Source: CAVPEW01 sp050247895 (GTDB lineage: Bacteria > Actinomycetota > Acidimicrobiia > Acidimicrobiales > VFJN01). From it: a stretch of 6,100 nt of DNA. Location of the stretch: NCBI GenBank assembly GCA_050247895.1, contig JBFWTJ010000233.1, forward strand, positions 1-6,100, read 5' to 3'. Of the stretch, positions 1-4,158 are shown in pieces (positions within the stretch are counted from its first letter, which is position 1; every line of letters begins with the position of its first letter). The notes under the pieces are model-generated. The model had not been told where the DNA came from, did no database searches, and worked only from the letters and a program-made list of their open reading frames with translations. Position numbers and translations under genes: made by a program.

Positions 1-1
1 G

Positions 2-58
2 CGCCGCACTGCGGACGCACTCGAAGGAATAGACGGCGGCGAGCCTGCTGATGTCTGA
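2..58 (+). CDS. 3' end of an upstream small gene, partial
   Basis: The window opens inside a gene or just after one. Reading from base 2 gives about 18 residues (ending EGIDGGEPADV) and a TGA at 56-58, which overlaps the next gene's ATG at 51 by 8 bases, the same overlap length seen between the next two genes. Reading from base 1 instead also stays open and ends at TGA 49-51, touching the ATG as TGATG, but gives an Arg-rich tail that looks less like protein. The frame is a judgement on composition only and no function can be read. Confidence 0.3.
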   Translation, partial: RRTADALEGIDGGEPADV

Positions 59-224
59 CAAGCCGAAGGCCGAAGCGTTCGTTACCGAATGGAACCCCGA
101 GGGCCTCTGCAACTTCGAGGATGCCCACGGGGTGTGCGACAACGCCGCCACGACCTGGCAGAAGGACGGCTTCGGCGGACGCATCGGCGTGTGCGACGAG
201 CACCGGGAGGAGTCTCATGCCTGA
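51..224 (+). CDS. small putative zinc-binding phage protein (57 aa)
   Basis: This 57-residue protein starts at ATG 51 (MSDKPKAEAF) and ends at TGA 222-224. It has four possible metal ligands, C20, C29, C48 and H51, the last two as CDEH, which is the pattern of small treble-clef or zinc-ribbon phage proteins. No catalytic motif, signal peptide or membrane segment is seen. The ribosome-binding site is weak, but the start overlaps the likely upstream stop, suggesting coupled translation. Its stop overlaps the next gene by 8 bases (217-224). Function unknown; a DNA- or protein-binding accessory role is only inferred from the Cys/His layout. Confidence 0.6.
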   Translation: MSDKPKAEAFVTEWNPEGLCNFEDAHGVCDNAATTWQKDGFGGRIGVCDEHREESHA

Positions 225-552
225 CCAGCCGAGGGCGGAGAAGGTCGCCTACGTAGAGCGCCGCTGGCCTCGCGAGGAACGTTCGTCGTACCCAACCCGA
301 TGGGTGCAGTGGTTCGGCTGGCGGCAGATCGTGCTCTGGACGCCGAAGGTCGGGCTCCGCTCGGCGATCGTCACCGTGCGCGTGCTGCCCCGCTGGGGGC
401 TGTTGCTCGGCGTGATGGTGCAGCGCGACGAGGACGACGAATGGGTCGGCTCGCTCGGGCTGGGCCTGGTCGAGATTGAGGTTCAGGGGATGACGTGGGT
501 GGGAGCCAGGGGAGCACCGATGACTGACCCGCGCCCGTGGGAGCACCAGTGA
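217..552 (+). CDS. hypothetical phage protein (111 aa)
   Basis: The start is ATG 217, supported by a GGGAGGAG ribosome-binding site at about 206-213 and by the 8-base overlap with the previous stop. A longer reading from ATG 121 would lie over most of the preceding gene and is not favoured. The product has a basic, Trp-rich N-terminal half (WVQWFGWRQIVLW near residues 29-41), then alternating hydrophobic residues (about 46-72) consistent with beta strands, then an acidic DEDDE turn. No helical membrane segment is convincing. I do not recognise the family. It ends at TGA 550-552, overlapping the next GTG start as GTGA. Confidence 0.6.
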   Translation: MPDQPRAEKVAYVERRWPREERSSYPTRWVQWFGWRQIVLWTPKVGLRSAIVTVRVLPRWGLLLGVMVQRDEDDEWVGSLGLGLVEIEVQGMTWVGARGAPMTDPRPWEHQ

Positions 553-878
553 CCCCTACGTCGTGGCCTCCCCGGCCTGTCCCTGTCGAAGAGTTGCGGC
601 CCGTCGAGGAGCGCAAAGCGATCTGGCTCGCCGCCATGCGAGAAGCCGGCTACGGAGACGTGGAGATCACGGGGGGCTTCGAAGCCGCGAATGGCGTGGA
701 GACCTGGATATGGACGAGCCCCCACTCGTTGGATCTGAACTTCCGTCTGGCGTCCTACCGGGCGTTCATGCTCTCCGGCCTGTCACCGACCGCCGTCTGT
801 TGGCCTTGCTTCCGCGACTACGAGGACTGTTCTCACGTCCCGGAGTGGCCCACCGACATACACCAGGAGGCGAAGTGA
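549..878 (+). CDS. hypothetical small phage protein with a Cys cluster (109 aa)
   Basis: Start GTG 549 is chosen over the in-frame GTG 537 because it has a GGGAG ribosome-binding site at 539-543 and forms the GTGA overlap typical of this operon. The 109-residue product starts MTPTSWPPRP. It has a helix-like stretch (VEERKAIWLAAMREAGYG, about 18-35), a central Trp-containing part, and near the C-terminus the group C84, C87, C94, H96 (CWPC...CSH), which could bind one zinc ion. No enzyme motif is visible. Its TGA at 876-878 overlaps the next gene's GTG by four bases. Function unknown. Confidence 0.6.
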   Translation: MTPTSWPPRPVPVEELRPVEERKAIWLAAMREAGYGDVEITGGFEAANGVETWIWTSPHSLDLNFRLASYRAFMLSGLSPTAVCWPCFRDYEDCSHVPEWPTDIHQEAK

Positions 879-1543
879 CGCCCGAGGATGTTCGCCGACG
901 GTTCGCAAGCCTTCGGGGGATGCTCCGCCACGTGGAGGGCCCTCGCTCGGTGCTGAACCCGGACACGGTCTTGAAGCTCCACGAGGTCGAGGCGCGGCTG
1001 CTGGAGGCGGTGCGACGCGACCGGGGCCCGGGCCCGGCGCGTGACGGCTTCCCGTCTGGCCGGCTCGGCCCGGGCGGCGAGTACGCACCATCCTCGACGA
1101 CGGAGGGCGCGGCTCTCGCCGGCTACCGGCTCTCGGGCGGCCCGGTGGAGCTCGCTGCGGGGCACTGGGAGGACCCGGAGGTCTCGTACCACCACCGGTT
1201 GACCGTCGAGGCGGGAGCGGCTCTCGACGCCCTTGACGAGGCTTGGCGCACCCTGTTGAGGCGCCTCGACGCGATCGGCGCGGCGTCGAAGGAGCCGCCC
1301 CGCACGTCCGGCCCGGGCGGCTACTGCCTGGTCTGCGGCCGCTGGGTGACCGGCGACAGCGACGACCGCCTCCGCCGGGGGATGTGCCGCCCCGACTACG
1401 TCGCTTGGGGGCGTGCCGGCCGCCCGGAGCTCGTCCCGCAGTTCGACCTCACCGACCCGGACAACCCGAAGCACCGCACCGCGGGCGACGGCGCCCCCAT
1501 GTTCACCTGGGCCGGCCGGCAACGAGACGACGAGGCAGCATGA
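875..1543 (+). CDS. putative zinc-finger phage protein (222 aa)
   Basis: Start GTG 875 has a strong AGGAGG ribosome-binding site at 865-870 and overlaps the previous stop as GTGA. The frame stays open upstream to 563, but that part only shadows the previous gene. Residues 1-50 look helical and charged (VLKLHEVEARLLEAVRRD), residues 50-100 are Gly/Pro-rich and probably flexible, 108-138 are again helical (ALDALDEAWRTLLRRLDAIG), and 150-175 hold a Cys knuckle: C151-x2-C154, then C171 followed by D174 where a fourth Cys might be expected. The part YCLVCGRWVTG...CRPDYVAWGRAGRPE resembles zinc knuckles of actinophage small proteins, here with one ligand changed. A nucleic-acid-binding role is inferred only. 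It ends at TGA 1541-1543 in an ATGA overlap. Confidence 0.65.
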   Translation: MTPEDVRRRFASLRGMLRHVEGPRSVLNPDTVLKLHEVEARLLEAVRRDRGPGPARDGFPSGRLGPGGEYAPSSTTEGAALAGYRLSGGPVELAAGHWEDPEVSYHHRLTVEAGAALDALDEAWRTLLRRLDAIGAASKEPPRTSGPGGYCLVCGRWVTGDSDDRLRRGMCRPDYVAWGRAGRPELVPQFDLTDPDNPKHRTAGDGAPMFTWAGRQRDDEAA

Positions 1544-2883
1544 CGGCGATGAAGCAGCCGAAGCCGCTGACGTCGATGGAAGCCGGTGCTCGGCTCACGG
1601 CCGAGCTTCACCGGCTCGGAGCGAACCTCCTCCGCTCGGTCCGCCTGAACGGCGACCGACAGGACCGTCTCGCCCGCGAGGCCGACGCCAGGGCGGTGCG
1701 ACTACGACGGGAGGCCACGACGATGGACCCGATCGACGACATGCTCGAGCACGAGGCCGCGCTGCTGATCGCTCGCGATCTCCCGACGTCGGAGCCGATG
1801 GAACGGGCGATGGACCTGATCGGGGCGTTCTACGAGCTCGACGGCTGCCAGATGGGCGGCCCGCTGCACGTGGTGACCGACGACGACAACGTCGAGGACG
1901 AGTTCCTCGATTGGGACGAGGACTGCGAGACGTGGCTCGAGGAGTGGGGGCCGAGGTCGGGTGTGACCGACCCGGCCGCGGTACGTGCGGCCAGCCAGGC
2001 CATCCTCGAGGCGCTGCGCCCGCTCACCTACCACGAACGGCTCCGGGTCACGACCAGTCTGGCGGTCCCGCAGCTAGCCCTCGGTGGCGAGGGTGAGCGG
2101 GTAGCTGGCGCCGTCGTCGAAGGTGGCGACGAGCTGAAGTTGCCCGCCGAGCCCCTCGACGTAGTCGCGGAGGGTGGACACCTTCACGTCGGCCGACCGT
2201 TCAACCTGGCTGACGGCGGACTGGCTGACGGTGAGCCGTTCGGCGAGCTCGGCCTGCGAGAGGGCCGCACGGCGGCGGAGCTCGAAGAGACCGATCTCGA
2301 CGAGGACGTCGGCGCGGTGCTGGGCGATGCGGTCATCGGCGCCGGGCCGGTCGGTCGCGGCGTCGCGGATGGCCTTCCAAGGAGTGGTGGAGGGCATGGT
2401 GGGTTGCCTCCTGAGGCGAGGGGGGATCTCTGCGATCCCGATGTGGGCTGGTGGCTGTGGGCTGGTGGACGGGTGGACGGTGCTGGGCCGAGGGGGCTAG
2501 TGGTCCCCCTCGGCCCGAAGTTCGGCCAGGTGCTCGGCGTAGAGCCGTTCGGCGACGGGGATGGCTTCGGCGTACCAGGCCTTCCACTGGCCGGTCTTGT
2601 CGCCGCCGACCAGCAGGATCGCCGTGCGGCGGGGATCGAAGACGAACAGGACCCGAAGGTGGCCGCCCTTGGAGGCGCGGATCTCCTTGAGGTTGTGGAT
2701 GGTGGAGCCGTCGACCTGACCGACCGCTGGCCGGCCGAGGGCCGGGCCGTACTCGACGAGGAGGTCGATGGTTCCGGCCAGTTGCTCGCGCTGGTCATCG
2801 TCGAGCGAGTGGAACCACTCGGCGAACTGGTCGGTGCCCTCGACGTCCCAAGCCATGCCCTGAGTATAAGGGGAACCTGCTAA
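1540..2883 (+). CDS. hypothetical phage protein; credible part 1540 to about 2073, then open antisense through the toxin-antitoxin pair
   Basis: ATG 1540 overlaps the previous stop (ATGA) and has a modest GAGG site at 1532-1535. An alternative in-frame start, ATG 1723 (MDPIDDMLEHEAALL), has a better GGGAGG at 1709-1714. Residues 1-61 are basic and helical. Residues 62-135 include a segment (GGPLHVVTDDDNVEDEF, about 106-122) that I associate with a widespread actinophage hypothetical family. About 155-175 (ILEALRPLTYHERLRV) looks like a normal C-terminal helix. The frame then has no stop until TAA 2881-2883. The last roughly 269 residues mirror the minus-strand toxin and antitoxin codon for codon and are Gly/Val/Asp-rich, typical of antisense reading, so I do not believe them. 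Stops exist in the other two frames at 2075-2077 and 2094-2096. The native product was probably about 178-185 aa, and the end looks lost or frameshifted. Function unknown. Confidence 0.5.
   Translation: MTAMKQPKPLTSMEAGARLTAELHRLGANLLRSVRLNGDRQDRLAREADARAVRLRREATTMDPIDDMLEHEAALLIARDLPTSEPMERAMDLIGAFYELDGCQMGGPLHVVTDDDNVEDEFLDWDEDCETWLEEWGPRSGVTDPAAVRAASQAILEALRPLTYHERLRVTTSLAVPQLALGGEGERVAGAVVEGGDELKLPAEPLDVVAEGGHLHVGRPFNLADGGLADGEPFGELGLREGRTAAELEETDLDEDVGAVLGDAVIGAGPVGRGVADGLPRSGGGHGGLPPEARGDLCDPDVGWWLWAGGRVDGAGPRGLVVPLGPKFGQVLGVEPFGDGDGFGVPGLPLAGLVAADQQDRRAAGIEDEQDPKVAALGGADLLEVVDGGAVDLTDRWPAEGRAVLDEEVDGSGQLLALVIVERVEPLGELVGALDVPSHALSIRGTC
2074..2397 (-). CDS. higA: HigA-like XRE-family antitoxin
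   Basis: This 107-residue protein is read from ATG at 2397-2395, with an AGGAGG ribosome-binding site 9 bases upstream (2407-2412 on the plus strand), to TAG at 2076-2074. Residues about 36-80 form a Cro/C1-type helix-turn-helix; the core is LSQAELAERLTVSQSAVSQ (46-64) followed by VERSADVKVSTLRDYVEGLG. That domain with a short hydrophobic C-terminal tail (LQLVATFDDG) is the usual design of HigA antitoxins paired with Gp49-like toxins. By family knowledge it neutralises the toxin by direct binding and represses the operon promoter. It is the second gene of the pair, 99 bases after the toxin. Its stop lies in a CTAG tetranucleotide where a plus-strand TAG also occurs in another frame. The symbol is by family resemblance. 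Confidence 0.85.
   Translation of the reverse strand: MPSTTPWKAIRDAATDRPGADDRIAQHRADVLVEIGLFELRRRAALSQAELAERLTVSQSAVSQVERSADVKVSTLRDYVEGLGGQLQLVATFDDGASYPLTLATEG
2423..2468. repeat. toxin-antitoxin spacer repeats
   Basis: The 99-base gap between toxin stop and antitoxin start is not coding. It contains an inverted repeat GGGATC/GATCCC (2423-2428 and 2434-2439) and two 13-base direct copies of TGTGGGCTGGTGG (2442-2454 and 2456-2468), followed by a shorter GGTGGAC echo at about 2465-2479. These may be protein-binding sites giving the antitoxin separate control, but chance in G-rich DNA is possible. Confidence 0.4.
2485..2516. repeat. 12-bp perfect hairpin across the toxin stop codon
   Basis: GGGCCGAGGGGG (2485-2496) pairs perfectly with CCCCCTCGGCCC (2505-2516) around an 8-base loop. 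On the minus-strand mRNA the loop contains the toxin's TAG stop. No T-tract follows, so it is not a classic intrinsic terminator. It could act as an attenuator, RNA-stability element or processing site between toxin and antitoxin. Confidence 0.6.
2497..2856 (-). CDS. higB: RelE/HigB-like (phage Gp49-like) toxin
   Basis: This 119-residue protein (MAWDVEGTDQFAEWF...) runs from ATG 2856-2854 to TAG 2499-2497. The frame is open to a TTG at 2892, but that codon is part of the promoter -35 box, so the short start is preferred. It fits the RelE/ParE superfamily Gp49-like group in length and conserved order: an N-terminal helix (FAEWFHSLDDDQREQL), basic motif LKEIR at 56-60, core strand LRVLFVFDP (67-75), strand AILLVGGDK (79-87), then WKAWYAEAIPVAERLYAEHL (91-110). 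Family members are usually ribosome-dependent mRNA interferases; that activity is inferred, not visible. It precedes the XRE antitoxin, the toxin-first order of HigBA. No Shine-Dalgarno is evident; the transcript is probably leaderless. Confidence 0.85.
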   Translation of the reverse strand: MAWDVEGTDQFAEWFHSLDDDQREQLAGTIDLLVEYGPALGRPAVGQVDGSTIHNLKEIRASKGGHLRVLFVFDPRRTAILLVGGDKTGQWKAWYAEAIPVAERLYAEHLAELRAEGDH

Positions 2884-2892
2884 AGAAGTCAA
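2863..2892 (-). promoter_or_regulatory. sigma70-type promoter of the toxin-antitoxin operon
   Basis: On the minus strand TTGACT (2892-2887) and TATACT (2868-2863) are separated by 18 bases, close to the vegetative consensus and AT-rich against the surroundings. The expected start of transcription, 7 bases after the -10, is the A of the toxin ATG at 2856, giving a leaderless mRNA. Confidence 0.7.
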
Positions 2893-2899
2893 CCCTTAT
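2866..2899. promoter_or_regulatory. candidate operator: inverted repeat around the toxin promoter
   Basis: ATAAGGG at 2866-2872 and CCCTTAT at 2893-2899 are perfect 7-base inverted arms separated by 20 bases. One arm overlaps the -10 box and the other lies just outside the -35 box of the toxin promoter. This is where a dimeric XRE antitoxin would be expected to bind for autorepression. Binding is inferred from position and symmetry only. Confidence 0.4.
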
Positions 2900-2908
2900 G
2901 TCGGAAGG

Positions 2909-2961
2909 TGGGCACAGAAAACCCGCAGGTCAACGAGGATGCTTGACACGATCTGTGCCCA
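2909..2961. promoter_or_regulatory. long-spaced 10-bp inverted repeat, candidate operator
   Basis: TGGGCACAGA (2909-2918) and TCTGTGCCCA (2952-2961) are perfect reverse complements separated by 33 bases. The right arm lies just downstream of a TTGACA box, between the possible -35 and -10 of the plus-strand promoter. It may be a two-site operator allowing looping, or a recombinase arm site. The symmetry is exact; the role is inferred. Confidence 0.45.
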
Positions 2962-2972
2962 TCGATTACGAA
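2943..2972 (+). promoter_or_regulatory. possible promoter for tRNA and packaging genes
   Basis: A perfect TTGACA at 2943-2948 is followed after 18 bases by TACGAA (2967-2972), a poor -10. GATTAC at 2964 is an alternative with a 15-base spacer. It is the only promoter-like sequence seen between the divergent toxin gene and the tRNA. Confidence 0.35.
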
Positions 2973-3058
2973 TCCGACTACGGGTACCCTGCTGCACCCT
3001 GAGCCAGGAGCCCCCATCCTCCGCCGCTGAGCCCACCGGGCCGGCGGCGGTCCCGCGC

Positions 3059-3134
3059 AGCGGTGTAGAGCAGCTGGTAGCTCGCCTGGCCCATAACCAG
3101 GAGGCCGTCGGTTCGAGTCCGACCACCGCCACCA
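3059..3134 (+). tRNA. tRNA-Met (CAT), initiator-like, CCA encoded
   Basis: A 76-base cloverleaf can be drawn. Acceptor arms are 3059-3065 and 3124-3130; D arm GAGC/GCTC (3068-3071, 3080-3083) with loop AGCTGGTA; anticodon stem CCTGG/CCAGG (3085-3089, 3097-3101) with loop CCCATAA; anticodon CAT at 3092-3094; T stem GTCGG/CCGAC (3107-3111, 3119-3123) with TTCGAGT loop. Discriminator is A3131 and CCA is 3132-3134. Bacterial initiator hallmarks are present: an unpaired 1:72 end (here A:C) and the A11:U24 pair. Departures are U29:A41 in place of the third G:C pair, and C33 instead of the near-universal U33. It may supply extra initiator or Met tRNA, or be a decayed copy. The last A is also the first base of the HNH ATG. 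Confidence 0.85.
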
Positions 3135-3478
3135 TGTCCCGACCCACCGTCATGGTCTGTGCTCGCCCCGGGTGCCCGAACCTCCGCCCCTGCCCGATCG
3201 CTGGGCACCAGCCTGCCGCCTGGCAGGGCAGCTCCCGCAAGGCCGAGCTTCCGAAAGCCTGGCGGTTCATCAGGGCCAGAGTGCTGAGGCGCGACGGACA
3301 CCGCTGCACCCATGTCGAGGATGGCCACCGCTGCCTTGCCCGAGCTACCGACGTCCACCACGTCGAGGACCCAAATGACCATCGAGAGAGCAACCTCGCG
3401 TCGCTCTGCTCCGACCACCACCGAGCCGAGACCGCCGAGGGCGCAGCCCGAGGACGCAGGCGCGAGCGATTGCGCTGA
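3134..3478 (+). CDS. HNH endonuclease (phage packaging-associated)
   Basis: This 114-residue protein starts MSRPTVMVCARPGCP at ATG 3134 and ends at TGA 3476-3478. An N-terminal Cys group (C9, C14, C20) resembles the small knuckle found at the start of many actinophage HNH proteins. The basic helix WRFIRARVLRRDGHRC (43-58) leads into the HNH core: C58, C67, the DVHH pair (H75, H76), N87 in SNLASLC, then C92 and H95/H96 in CSDHH. This is a beta-beta-alpha metal nuclease. HNH proteins beside terminase genes take part in cos cleavage and packaging in HK97-type phages (established for that group), and the position here fits. The start overlaps the tRNA CCA by one base and lacks a Shine-Dalgarno; ATG 3152 is an alternative, also without one. 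It is shorter than free-standing homing HNH enzymes. Confidence 0.85.
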   Translation: MSRPTVMVCARPGCPNLRPCPIAGHQPAAWQGSSRKAELPKAWRFIRARVLRRDGHRCTHVEDGHRCLARATDVHHVEDPNDHRESNLASLCSDHHRAETAEGAARGRRRERLR

Positions 3479-3627
3479 CACCCCTCCCCCCACCCCCCTC
3501 CGGGGGTCGATGGGGGCTGCGGATTTTCCTGTGTACGGGATCCCGTTCTCCATCGGGGTCCCGGGAAGCAGGTCCCCCACGACCCGCATGGGTCGGCCCA
3601 CGATCCCGCATGGGAGGCCCACCTGCG
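3479..3627. other. non-coding packaging-site (cos) candidate
   Basis: This 149-base gap between HNH and small terminase holds a C-rich run (3481-3501), a hairpin ACCCCC-ctcc-GGGGGT (3492-3507), a perfect 12-base palindrome ACGGGATCCCGT (3535-3546), and two near-copies of CCCACGA(T)CCCGCATGGG (3576-3592 and 3597-3614), each able to form a GCAT-loop hairpin. Cos sites and terminase-binding repeats usually lie in this gap in phages with this gene order. The cleavage position and overhang cannot be read from the sequence. Confidence 0.4.
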
Positions 3628-4158
3628 ATGCCCGGCCCGCTCCCTGACCCGAACCGTCGGCGCCGCAACGCCCCGACCATCCCGACGACCGATCTCCCGG
3701 CGGCCGGCCGCAAAGGGCAGGCCCCCAGGGTGCCGGCCGGGTACGAGCTCGGTGGGCAAGGACTCGAATGGTGGGGCTGGGCGTGGCACACCCCGCAGGC
3801 CTCAGGGTGGTCCGCCGGCGACCTCTTCCTGATTGCCCGCCGCGCTCAACTCGAGGACGACGCAGCCTCGCTCGAGGCCATCGGGTTCGAGCCGCCACCG
3901 TGCGACGACGAGGCCGTCGCGGACTGGCTGAAGGACGTAAAGCGGGTCGTGCAGATCCTCAAGGCCCTCGCCGGGGGCCGCCTGGCGATCATGAAGGAGA
4001 TGCGGGAGATCGACGACCGCCTCGGCCTCACGCCGAAGGGGCTGGCCGCTCTTCGCTGGAAGATCGTGGAGGAGGAGGCCAAGGCGCCGGCGACCGTCCG
4101 GCAGCTGCGGGCCGTCGCCGGTGGAGCGAGTGACCCGAGGCGCTCGCTCGGCGGGTGA
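3628..4158 (+). CDS. terS: terminase small subunit
   Basis: This 176-residue protein starts MPGPLPDPNRRRRN at ATG 3628, with GGGAGG at 3612-3617, a slightly long 10-base spacing. ATG 3610 is in frame but has no good site. The Pro/Arg-rich start, then GRKGQAPRVPAGYELGGQG, EWWGWAWHTPQASGW (about 53-67) and LIARRAQLEDDAASLE (about 73-88), match the actinophage small terminase pattern as I know it. A helical C-terminal region (VVQILKALAGGRLAIMKEMREIDDRLGLTPKGLAALRW) ends in a basic tail. Small terminases bind the packaging site and recruit the large subunit. The stop overlaps the large subunit's start as GTGA. The ribosome-binding site lies in the second GCAT hairpin, so folding could affect its expression. 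Confidence 0.85.
   Translation: MPGPLPDPNRRRRNAPTIPTTDLPAAGRKGQAPRVPAGYELGGQGLEWWGWAWHTPQASGWSAGDLFLIARRAQLEDDAASLEAIGFEPPPCDDEAVADWLKDVKRVVQILKALAGGRLAIMKEMREIDDRLGLTPKGLAALRWKIVEEEAKAPATVRQLRAVAGGASDPRRSLGG

Noticed and set aside
563..874. 5' extension of the zinc-finger gene at 875
   Set aside because: The extension lies over the gene at 549-878, is Arg-rich shadow sequence, and GTG 875 has a strong AGGAGG site.
2442..2468. CRISPR-like or iteron array
   Set aside because: Only two 13-base copies are present with a 1-base spacer and no cas or replication gene nearby.
2857..2892. Longer toxin start at TTG 2892
   Set aside because: The TTG is the start of the -35 box of the toxin's own promoter, and the extra 12 residues fall outside the family's usual N-terminus.
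2898..3002. Plus-strand 34-codon frame beginning MSEGGHRKPAG
   Set aside because: It has no ribosome-binding site, overlaps both inverted repeats and the possible promoter, and shows no recognisable features.
3059..3134. tRNA as the prophage attachment site
   Set aside because: No integrase, host gene or second tRNA fragment is visible and the tRNA lies between phage genes, so a phage-carried tRNA is simpler.
3492..3530. Intrinsic terminator after the HNH gene
   Set aside because: The 6-bp C/G hairpin is not followed by a T-tract; only a short TTTT occurs about 17 bases later in mixed sequence, so termination is not supported.
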